A stretch of 64,000 bases of DNA, taken from assembly GCA_002943765.1 (NCBI GenBank), contig PQWQ01000026.1:124001-188000 (forward strand), read 5' to 3'. The position numbers and the translations under genes are program-made. This stretch comes from Psoroptes ovis (lineage: Eukaryota > Arthropoda > Arachnida > Sarcoptiformes > Psoroptidae). The notes under the pieces were generated by a model, which was not told where the DNA came from, ran no database searches, and was given only the letters and a program-made list of their open reading frames with translations. Shown here in pieces: positions 47,162-57,116 of this stretch. Each line of letters starts with the position of its first letter. Within the stretch, counting starts at the first letter, position 1.

Positions 47162-48430
47162 TCCTTCAATGTTGAATAATAATTTAAAAATTTTCAAATA
47201 ATTTTTTTCAATAATTTTGATTCGATCGCTTAAAATAAATATTTGAAAATGAACAAATCAGCAATATCTGCGAAACTGAAATTCTGAAAATGAAAATTAT
47301 TAAAAATTATTGATTGTTCTTATTTGATATAAATGTAATATTCAAATGAATTGTAAAATAAACAAAATGATTAGGTCAATTGAAATGATTATTGAAGTGA
47401 ATAATGATTCACAAAAATAAAACTAACAGTTCGTATAGGGTTTGGTCGATCGAATGATTATGAATGATCAAGAAATATGGCAGATTTTCGATCGCTTTTT
47501 CTTTGAAATTATAAATTAACAATGAATCAATGAAGAATCAAGAGTGAATGATTCAAATTGTTATGGGTGGGTGTGTATGTCTTAGTTCATAAACACTGAG
47601 ATTCATGAATAAATATTCAATTTTCTTTCGAAGAAAATGTGCGCACTAACACACTAAATTAAAAATCTGGTACGAAAAATATGAATATAAAACAAAGAAA
47701 ATTTAGCAGATTTTTAAGTTTTAAACAAATGATTGTTTATATTATGTCTAATGTCTTATTTCAATAATTTTCAATTACTTTAAAGACCAAAAACCATTAC
47801 TTTTGATTGATTGATAAACTTTGACAAAGTTTGATATTACTGAAACTAAAACTATTCTAAAACTGTTAAAAATAATAAATCCGGATCTATTATAATACAT
47901 AAACACATGGGAACAAAGGAAAAATTCTTGAATTTTCAATTGAAAATTTAAGGATTTCCTTGCATATTTTATTATGTTTGATCATTGATCAATTGATATG
48001 TGATGAATTCTTAGCGAAGAATATCCTGGAATTCAATTTGTTTAAATCCGTTTAGGAAAGAAAATAATTATTGGAAAAGATTTAAATAAAAATTTTCTCA
48101 CCATTTCAAAGTTTTCTTCATTGGTTTTAAGTATTAATTCGATTCAATGAGAATTTAGGTTTTTTGAAAAAAAATCTCAAAAATTTGACATTTTCGGTTC
48201 ATAGATCAAAGATTTTTTCTTGGTATGACCATAATTACTTTGTTAGCTGTCAATTTTTTTTCCGAGGAAAATGAATGGAAAAGCGACTAAAGGTCAGAAA
48301 CATACCATTGAACATATGACAAAAAAAAACAATAACCTTGAAATGAATGAAAAAACATTTGGAAAAAGATTAGTAGATTTCAAATTTGGTACATGAAATT
48401 TGATCATCCATTTTTTTTTTCTTTTTGAAT
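47162..48430. other. Gene-free stretch upstream of papilin
   Basis: About 1.27 kb between the papilin start and the stop of the orphan membrane gene (both minus strand), so it contains the papilin promoter and 5' UTR. AT-rich, with GATCGAATGATTATGAATGATC near 47449-47470 and a poly-T near 48410. No gene, RNA or array is recognisable. Confidence 0.4.
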
Positions 48431-49644
48431 TCAATTTAATTCTAATAATTCAATTTCTGTAGTTGCTTGAAGATGATTATTTGAATTATCAATAGCTATG
48501 GACAATTTTGATGGTCGTTGTTGATGGTGTTTCATGTGTACAGATATAATTTTCTTTGTTTTTTTACCGCCAAATATTTCGATTAAACATTTGATCGTCA
48601 GAAATTCTTTGAAATCCAGATGTTTCAGAAATTTCAATAATTTTTTGTCAATATTTTTGTTAATTGAAAATTTTGATATCAATATTTTTGTACGAAAATT
48701 TTGAGACAAAATTAGTAAGAATTTTTTGAAAAAATTCCATATTAACAATATTAGAATCAAGAATTTTTGTAACCAAATCAATAAAAATGTTAAACGATTA
48801 TGATAATTGTAACGCAGTTGACATAATCCATCATAATTGATTTGATTACCACTTTTGCCGTATGTATGTATTGCACATTGAGTGAAAATTGGAAATAACT
48901 GTAGGGTGTAAAAGAAAATAAATAATATTACAAGTATTATTTTTGAAATCAAAGGATCAAATACCTCATCGAATAAAGAATAAATATCATTTTCCATTTG
49001 CATAGCGTAATGTTTGAATATTTCAAAGCCATACTTGAAAATTTCACTATTAAAATTTTGCTTCAATATCAACATATCGATCAATAATCCAATAGAAATT
49101 ATGAATTCATTGATGAACAATATGAATAGACAATGCGTCAATTTCAAACATTTGAATTCTTTGATCAATTCATATTTTTTAAAATAATCGTTTAAATAAT
49201 CAGTAGTGAATGAATTGATTTTCCGTTGAACAAAATTGCCCAAAAAATTAGTGGAGAACTATTTGATGATTTGAAAATTGAAGAAAAAGATGATTAGAAT
49301 GTTAATGATAAATTCAATGATAAAAATGAAAAATACTCAACTAATATGGCTAGCATTGGAATCAAATGTAAATAATATCGAACAAATTGTTCTTGTTGAT
49401 TATCGGAATGGACAGTAATAAATGTTAAATTAAATAAACAATAATGATCAATAAATTGATTATCATATGATGAATTATGTTGACAACGTATATATCGAAA
49501 TATTGTTAATGATGATATATAGATGATAATGATTGTTGAATAAAATTTCAAAGAAATATCAAAATAAAACCAATTTAAAAAATTTCCATGTTGTTCAAAT
49601 GAATTAATATCGATGCCTGATAATTTTGTAACAATATTTTCCAT
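48431..49644 (-). CDS. Orphan multipass membrane protein (chemoreceptor-like profile)
   Basis: Two exons, 49644-49342 and 49258-48431, give 376 aa. The start MENIVTKLSG is a clear ATG. At least five strongly hydrophobic segments are visible: KFYSTIIIIYISSLTIFRYI; YYLHLIPMLAILFSTNF; HCLFILFINEFIISIGLLID; KIILVILFIFFYTLQLFPIF; and FLLIWLQKFLILILLIWNFF. Charged loops lie between them, and the cytosolic-looking tail ends in TTEIELLELN. A Phe/Ile/Leu/Lys-rich, weakly conserved multipass protein with few exons is the usual profile of arthropod gustatory-type receptors, but the TYhxxxxxF-type C-terminal signature is not visible and topology is uncertain. Identity is therefore open. The phase-0 splice joins are clean. 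Confidence 0.6.
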
Positions 49645-49946
49645 GTTCTAATGGTTAATTAATACAATTAGTCCTAATTGGGATAAATTCAATTATAAAT
49701 TAATGATACACACAAGGAAGAGCAAAAAAGTTATCGAATTTCATGAACTAACAAAAAATAATGAAAATAATGGACCTTTCCAAATAGTATTGTGCAATTG
49801 TTGTAAGCTGAATTTCATTGGGTTGAAATAGATTTTTAGGTAAAAATAGGCGAAAAAATTCGAAAAAAAATTTTGAAAAACTTTTTAGAAAATTTCACAA
49901 ACCTACCTTGATTAATTCACGGGAAGTTTTTCAAAAAAATAATCTA
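49645..49946. other. Upstream region of the orphan membrane gene
   Basis: About 300 bp between the orphan start codon and the 29-bp repeat. AT-rich; nothing recognisable. Confidence 0.35.
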
Positions 49947-50140
49947 ACCTAACCTAACTCACCAAGCATAGCATAACCTAACCTAACTAACCAAGCATAG
50001 CATAACCTAACCCAACTAACCAAGCATAGCATAACCTAACCTAACTAACCAAGCATAGCATAACCTAACCTAACTCACCAAGCATAGCATAACCTAACCT
50101 AACTCACCAAGCATAGCATAACCTAATCTAACACACCAAC
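49947..50140. repeat. 29-bp tandem repeat containing CCTAACCTAA (TTAGG-type) units
   Basis: Six full 29-bp copies (49947-50120) and a decayed seventh (50121-50140). The unit is ACCTAACCTAACTAACC followed by AAGCATAGCATA, with ACTCACC alternating for ACTAACC. Copies are nearly identical. Each contains two to three CCTAA pentamers, the complement of TTAGG, the canonical arthropod telomeric repeat. It sits between the divergent orphan receptor-like gene and LTA4H. Confidence 0.95.
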
Positions 50141-50666
50141 ATATGTTTTCATCAAAAAATTCACATTACACAGCACGAATTGTCACTTGTGAGATGATAG
50201 TTAACAGTTGACAGAGATGACAGTTTTGCATTTCATTGATTCATTGATATTTGTACATAACATGCCTATTTATACATAACAGTCTATTCTAACTCTATAG
50301 GGTTTTACTCACAACATACACAAATTTAAGAAAGAGCATCTATTTACATCCTAATCAGCTGATTGATATAAAGATGAAAATAGTCATCATGCATGATTTT
50401 TATTTTTACAATATTTAAGCTGATGTGTTTGATCATCAATCTTTGATTGATTTGATGATATTTCATATTTTTCAAATTTTTTCTGCTTGAATAATCAAAT
50501 TATTTCAACGAGAGGTACTCCGGTTGTCAATAGTTTTGAAATTTCGTTTGGTAAGTCATTTTTTTTTTGGTTGTTGTTGTCATACATTTTCTCATATTCA
50601 TCAATCTAAATGAATTGAAAAAAAAAAGATACCAACAAAAACCTACCAAAAAACTTGCACTATTAG
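50141..50666. promoter_or_regulatory. Upstream region of LTA4H
   Basis: 526 bp from the 29-bp repeat to the upstream LTA4H start. It includes ATCAGCTGAT (palindrome, CAGCTG E-box) at 50353-50362, a TTGATCATCAATC stretch near 50429, and poly-T and poly-A runs. No defined core promoter element can be named. Confidence 0.35.
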
Positions 50667-53367
50667 ATGCCAAACTCTAACAGTATTCGTCATCGTCATC
50701 ATCACCATCATCATCACCATGAAACTTATGATCAAACAAATGAACCTCAGTCATTTGTGACTACATTAACAAATGATATTGATCAACAACAGCAGCAACA
50801 ACTGTTGAAACATAGAAAAATGAATCGACAATTTTTACTCGTTAATAGTAAGTTGGTTAATTTTGATTTATTTTACCCGGTTGATGATGGTGGTGTCGGT
50901 GGGTTGAATTGATCTATTTTCACCTGATATCGATGATGATGACAATGATGATACATTAGGTTTTATGAGCTAACTTAACCGTTGAATCATTGTTCCAGTG
51001 AAATATTCGAAATACTGTCCTGTTTGACCAGATATCTTCCTACAAATATTCAGATGAAATTTACTTATTGAAACAATCGGAGAAAAAAACTTTCCATCCA
51101 ATCATTCAATCATCTGATATTAATCATTATTTTAAGTTTTTAATACAAAGCAAAAAACAACCTATTTACCCCGTTTCTTTTGTATTCGATGAACCATATA
51201 TAAATATCGATTCGATTTAATTTTTTTTCAATTTTATCAATAATTTAGCTGCCTTATTCGTATTGGCTAGTGTTTCGGTCATATGTTATTTAGATAAATA
51301 TCCGATATTCATCATATCTTTTACTGAAAAAACATTGAAAATGTCTGAACAAGATGCGATTGTAGCTGAATTGATTGATGAATTAAAGAATAATCCATTG
51401 GATCCGAATTCATTTGCACGTGCTGATCAAGTGATAATTAAACATTTACATTTGAATTTGAATATTGATTTCGCTGATCATATATTGGATGGTAATGTAA
51501 AGATATCGGCAAGAAAAATCATTCCAAATGTTGAACACATTCTGTTGGATACAGATGATTTGACTATTAAAGATGTTTATCAAATGATCAATCATACGAA
51601 ATCATCGATTCCATTTCAACTTTATCCATCGGTCCCGGAATTCGGTTCAAAACTTGAAATTCAAATAAATGAAATTGTTGATGAGAATTTTGAAATTTAT
51701 ATTGATTATCGTACAAGTCCCACATCACGTGCATTAATGTGGATGAGACCCGAGCAAACACAAGATAAACGTCATCCATTTATGTATTCACAATGTCAAG
51801 CGATTAATGCACGTGCACTGTTACCTTGTCAAGATACACCTTCAATAAAAGTAACTTATTCAGCTGAAATAAGAGCACCGAAAGATATTCAAGTGTTGAT
51901 GAGTGCAAAAATTATTCAAGATCCTGAAACAAGTGATGATGGCCTGACGAGAGTACATTATTTTGATCAACATGTTCCGATCGCATCATATTTGATCGCA
52001 ATCGCAGCCGGTGATTTAGTATCGAGAAGGATCGGACGTATTTCACATGTTTGGGCTGAACCTGGAACCATTGAATCGGCTGCATGGGAATTTGCTGAAA
52101 TTGATAAAATATTGGATGCAGCTGAACATTTTGCCGGTGAATATGTTTGGGATATTTACGATATTCTTGTATTGCCGCCATCATTTCCATATGGTGGTAT
52201 GGAAAATCCATGTTTAACATTTGCCACACCAACACTGTTGGCCGGAGATCGTACATTGGTTTATGTGATTGCACATGAAATCTCACACAGTTGGACCGGT
52301 AATTTGGTGACAAACGCTAATTATGGACATTTCTGGTTGAATGAAGGTTTCACTACATTCTTAGAGAGGAAAATCGGTAAATATATCATTTCATTATCAA
52401 ATAAAAATATAAGTTTTGACTCAAATATTTTTACTTTGATCTAACAGGTGGTAGATTAAATGAACACGGTGAACAATTCAGACAATTCACTGCATTGGAA
52501 GGATTAAATGATTTAAAATCAACAATAAGGTATTTTGGTGAAACAAGTCCATATACAAAACTATTGATCGATATACGTGGTATAAATCCGGATAATGTGT
52601 TCAGTGAAGTACCGTATGAAAAAGGTCATACATTTTTATTCTATTTAGAACAACGTTTGGGTGGACCAGAAATTTTCGAACCATTTTTAAAATCATATAT
52701 TGATCAATTTAAATATCAATCAATCGTAACTGATGATTTTAAAAATTATCTTTATGAATATTTTCAATCGGACGGGAAAAAAATTCAAATACTTAATTCA
52801 ATCGATTGGGATCGTTGGTTACATTCACCTGGTATGCCACCAGTGGTACCTGATTATGATAAAACCCTCTTGATGGCAAGCGTTAATCTGGCTACAAAAT
52901 GGTTAAATGCAAATAATTTAATGGAAATCAATGAACGCAATTTTCCTAAATCGGAATTTGATTCATTACAAACAATTCAAAAGAAATTGTTTCTAATACA
53001 AATACGTAATCGTTTAAATGAAACAACCGGTGCATCATTGAAAATGGCAGAAAAATTATCAAAAATGAGTGAATTATATGAAATGGACAAAGTGAGCAAT
53101 TGTGAAGTTAAAAATGCATGGATTATGTGTGGTATACAGGCGCAATATGAAAATATCGTGCCTGAAGCGATTGAATTTCTTTTGAAATATGGCCGTATGA
53201 AATATATTGTACCAATGTATCGTTCATTATATCAATGGGAACTTACCAAACAATTAGCATTGCAAACATTTGCAAAAAATCGTCCACATTTAATGCGTGT
53301 AGCAATCGATGCAATTGAAAAAGATCTTCATCATCAAAATGTTGAAAACAAAACAAATCAAGTATAA
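50667..53367 (+). CDS. LTA4H: Leukotriene A4 hydrolase / M1 aminopeptidase, with N-terminal membrane segment
   Basis: Exons 50667-50847, 51249-52376 and 52448-53367 give 742 aa (human 611). Family knowledge: LTA4H is a zinc epoxide hydrolase and aminopeptidase, normally cytosolic. Seen: the M1 core with QCQAINARALLPCQDTPS, LPPSFPYGGMENPCLTF, zinc ligands His403 and His407 (HEISH) and Glu426 (WLNEG, spacing as in human His295/Glu318), catalytic Glu404, the proton-donor Tyr at about 491 (EVPYEKG), and GRMKY near the C-terminus. Odd: exon 1 adds about 90 residues with a His run (HRHHHHHHHH), Gln run and a hydrophobic stretch (about 58-75, NTALFVLASVSVICYL) that would anchor the enzyme as a type II membrane protein. 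An internal ATG at 51341 (MSEQDAIVAEL, residue 92) would give the usual cytosolic form. AATAAA lies about 100 bp past the stop. Confidence 0.92.
50848..51248 (+). other. Intron 1 of LTA4H
   Basis: 401 bp, longer than most introns here. It begins GTAAGT and ends ATAATTTAG. A start downstream of it (51341) would need a promoter inside this intron or leaky initiation. AT-rich, with a GATGATGATGA run near 50932; nothing else is identified. Confidence 0.4.
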
Positions 53368-54229
53368 ATTGTTTATGAATGAATTGATTGATGAATTATT
53401 GATTTTTATAGGTTGAAACAATTTCAAAAAATCAAAATTTTTTTTTATATTTTTTATAACCGGAGAAATAAAAGATTGACAATTGTTGGTGTTTTCGTTT
53501 CTTATTTGTTTTTCTCATTTTCACAACACATTTTCAACCCTTAGCAATCGTAAAAAACATCACCACAAATGTCGAAACAATGCAAATGATTTAAAACATA
53601 TGATTGTGATCATCATCATCTTGTGCATGTGATTGATTGAATCGCTTGAATTCGAAAATCGAAAAAAAAACATCAAGTAAAAAAAAATTGGTAGAAAAGA
53701 AATAAGAAATAAATGATAAAAATCAATGAAGAAGAATAGTAAAAAATAAAAATTCCAAAAATAAAAAGAAAAAACAAATATACACAATAATTGGATAGCT
53801 GTGTGTTGGTAATTGATGTCTGGTAGTGTTTTGTTGGTGTTTTTGGTGTTTGTATGCCTTTTAAGAATAATAATTTTATGTATATAATATAAAAACAGAA
53901 AGATAAAAATTAATAAAAAGGAAAAAAAATTAATAATAGAATAAAAGAATGAATGTTTATCGTTACTTGTTAATAATATTTCATTTAACACCGAATATAA
54001 TCATTGATAATCTTGAACAACAACAATTTTCGAAATTTTCTTTCGATTATTTTTGTCTTTTGAATTGTTTTTCGCTGTTTCTTGAAGATAGATAGTTTTT
54101 GAAATAGTTTTGGAGAATTGTTGTTTCACGGAAATCGTTTGTTATTTTTCATATTTTACCTTAATAATCATTAATTGCTGTACAATGTAATGATGATTAT
54201 AATAATTCAATCAAGATCATTCATTAATT
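53368..54229. other. Convergent 3' region of LTA4H and Akt
   Basis: 862 bp between two convergent stops. LTA4H AATAAA lies near 53466. The rest is AT-rich with A-rich runs that stay open on the minus strand for about 140 codons (53560-53991), but with a composition (Phe/Ile/Tyr) expected from sequence bias. It probably belongs to a long Akt 3' UTR. Confidence 0.4.
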
Positions 54230-56407
54230 TCATGAATTAACACTGTCAGCTAATGTTGTAGCACTGCCATGATATGAAAATTGTTGAAAATAAGGCTGCT
54301 CAATTTCTTCAGAAATAGAACTCAATGTGTTACTACGTTCTGGTGGTGTTAGTTGTACGGATTCACCGGTAAATTCTTGATCAAAATATTTTGTATCGGT
54401 TTCACTAGTTACTTGTGGTTTAAATGGTGGTTCAATCTAATTAGAATTTAGAAAATGGAAAAAATATTGAAAATTCGGAATTGAACATGATCTTTTTCAA
54501 ACCTTTTTTTCAATCACATCTTGCCAATTGACACCGTTGAAGAATGGATGATACATAATTTGTTTAGCATCATCAGGTCCACCTCCTAAACGTAATGTTG
54601 GATCTTTTCTTAATAAACCTGCCAATAAATCTTTAGCTTCAGGTGAAATTGTAGGCGGAAATCTAACATCTTCTACCATAATTAATTCGAATAATATTTC
54701 ATGATCACTATTGTAAAATGGCAATCTTCCCATAATCATTTCATACATTACAACACCTAACCCCCACCAATCAACCTATTAAATCAAAATTGGGCAAATT
54801 AGAATATTGACTAAAATAAATTAAAATCGATGAATAAAATTTGAAACATACAGCACGTCCATAATCAGTGTCTTCTAGAATTTCAGGCGCAAGATATTCA
54901 GGTGTACCACAAAATGTTTTAGTTGTTGAACCATATGTGATCTCTTCTTTACAAAGACCAAAATCGGCAATTTTGATATTGCCTTCATTATCAAGTAATA
55001 AATTTTCCAACTAAAATAAATTTAAATCAATCATTAATGAGTGTGAAATTAATCGAAATTTTTAGCATACCTTGAGATCACGATATATTATACCACGACT
55101 ATGCAAATAATCGAGTGCCAATATTATTTGACATGCATAAAAACGTGTGCGACTCTCGGAAAATTTTCCACCCCTTGTGATATGGAAAAATAATTCACCA
55201 CCATTAACATATTCCATCACGAAACAAAGTAAATCTTCAGTTTGAAAGGAGTATTTCAGTGACTAAAATAAAAAAAAAGAAATTATTCAAATTTAAAAAT
55301 TGATACAATTAAAAGCGTACAATCAAAAATGGATGCTTAGTTTGCCGCAGAACACGATTTTCCGTTAATGTATGTGCAACTTCATCTTTTTCAATTATTT
55401 TTTCTTTTTTCAAAACTTTGATAGCATATAATGAACCACTTTTCTTTTCTCGACACAAAATAACTTTGCCAAATGTTCCTTTGCCTAATACTTTGAGATA
55501 TTCAAAATCATCTAGTTGAATTCGACGACCGCGAGATGATTCTCGTGATGTTATTTGTAAACGATTCATACTATCACTGGTTACATTTGCTTCAGCCATT
55601 TCAACATCATTCGACTGCGTTACATCGATTGGTGGCAATGATTGTGATACTTGTGCTATGGCTGAACACCAAGAATCACGTTCCTCATTTGAATCAACAT
55701 GAAAAGTTCGTTCAATAACTGTCGTCCATTGTAAACCACGTATAATAAAAGTGAATTGTCTTGGTCGATCTGTTTTCATTATTTGACAATTACGAACAGT
55801 AAAATTGTTCATCGGTTCATTATAGTTGCCTGGATCAGGTTTCTTTTTATAACCACGCAATGAACCATCAGCGAATAGAACAAAATATCGTGGACGCCAA
55901 TTTTTTATATGTTCGCCTGTATAAAAAAAAGGTAAGTACATCATTATAAATCAAAGTCTATTTGTGATAATTATCATTATTAAACGCATTACCTCGTTTA
56001 TATATCCAACCTTCTTTCACAACTGTTGATTTTATTTTTTGTTGATCAATAAATTGTGTATGAGGAATCGAATCATCAGATGTATATTCTTCGATAGCGA
56101 CCGTCGGTGGAATTTCCAATGCCATCGATAGCGTTAAATTATAGAATGGTGCTTTGTTCGGTATCGATGATACAACATTTGATGTTGGTAATCCTGCTGT
56201 TGATGATGATGATGATGTCGATGTAAATTGGGATGGTGGTTGCATTCTATCGAAAATTTTCGTATTCGTATCAGCCGCCATCATCATCATCATTCGTTGA
56301 AATGATTCATTTTGATGTAATGGTGATTGTTTTTGTTGTTGTTGTTGTTGTTCTTGTTGTGATTCTTCATTCATATTCATTTTATTTATACAAATGTATT
56401 CATTCAT
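54230..56407 (-). CDS. Akt: RAC serine/threonine kinase Akt (protein kinase B)
   Basis: Six exons: 56407-55993, 55916-55321, 55262-55071, 55010-54852, 54775-54503 and 54436-54230, giving 613 aa. Family knowledge: Akt acts in insulin/PI3K signalling, recruited to membrane PIP3 by its PH domain. Seen: a Gln/Met/Ser-rich N-terminal extension of about 120 residues, a PH domain (VVKEGWIYKRGEHIKNWRPR) and an AGC kinase domain with LGKGTFGKVILC, AIKVLKK, YRDLKLENLLL and DFGLCKE (about 417). The activation-loop Thr is about 433 in KTFCGTPEYLAPE (human Thr308). The AGC tail has a turn-motif Thr about 575 (LTPPE) and a hydrophobic motif FQQFSY with Ser about 599 (human Ser473). In-frame ATGs at 56407, 56380 and 56374 are all possible starts; the first was used. 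The CTT..ACATTT intron ends are standard GT..AG on the minus strand. Confidence 0.96.
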
Positions 56408-56787
56408 AAATTTGTTCAGAATTTATGGAACCAAAAATGAAAAACATTTGAAAATTTTTTCAAATCTTACACTAAACAAACGAAATAAACAAATCAGTAT
56501 TAAAATTATATTCAAATTCAACTTGTATTTTTGTTATTTTATTTTTGATATTTTAATCTGTTTTTCTTATAATAAGTTTGATTTTATTTATTTATTTTTT
56601 CTTAAGAATACAAATGTACGACCATTTTTTCATTCATATTATAAATCTATCTCTCTCTCTCTCATTTTATTTTTCTTTGAATAATGAAAATCATCTAATA
56701 TGATGATGATGATAATAATGATGATTATCATTTGATTTAATATAAATGTACATAAATGTATTTATTAATAATAATAATAATAATAAT

Positions 56788-56809
56788 ATCATACATCATG
56801 ATGTATGAT
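56788..56809. repeat. 22-bp perfect palindrome
   Basis: ATCATACATCA followed directly by its reverse complement TGATGTATGAT. It sits at the end of an (AAT)n microsatellite, about 380 bp upstream of the Akt start. It could be a dimeric factor site or a by-product of microsatellite slippage. Confidence 0.6.
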
Positions 56810-57036
56810 GATAATATAAATCAATATTTCACAAACAAACAAACATGTTGAAATGTTTTTGAACGCGTACAAACATGATTTGTTTTATTTCTAAATGAAA
56901 AAAAAATGCACAGACATATAAATTAAATCAAATATATATAATCAAACATTAATGGAGCCTAGTCGACGCCAAAATTTTCATTTATCATCATCATCATATA
57001 ATCAACAATAATAACATAATAAAAAAATTAAAAATA

Positions 57037-57116
57037 TTAGGTTGTCCGATAAGTTCTTGCCAGTTTTCTCATCATTCTCTACCATATAATTGGCAAAAAC
57101 TTTTCGGACAACCTAA
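57037..57116. mobile_element. Mariner/Tc1-type MITE (80 bp) with TA target-site duplication
   Basis: The left terminal repeat TTAGGTTGTCCGATAAGTTC pairs with the right end, whose complement reads TTAGGTTGTCCGAAAAGTTT. The match runs about 26 bp (continuing to TTGCCA) with three mismatches. TA dinucleotides flank both ends (57035-57036 and 57117-57118), as expected for the TA-specific insertion of IS630-Tc1-mariner elements. TTAGGTTGTCC is typical of mariner terminal repeats. The roughly 28-bp middle has no coding capacity, so this is a non-autonomous miniature element or a nearly perfect hairpin remnant. Confidence 0.85.

Noticed and set aside
53560..53991. 143-codon minus-strand frame rich in Phe, Ile and Tyr
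   Set aside because: Located in the convergent 3' region of LTA4H and Akt. The composition follows the A/T bias and no domain or splice structure supports it.
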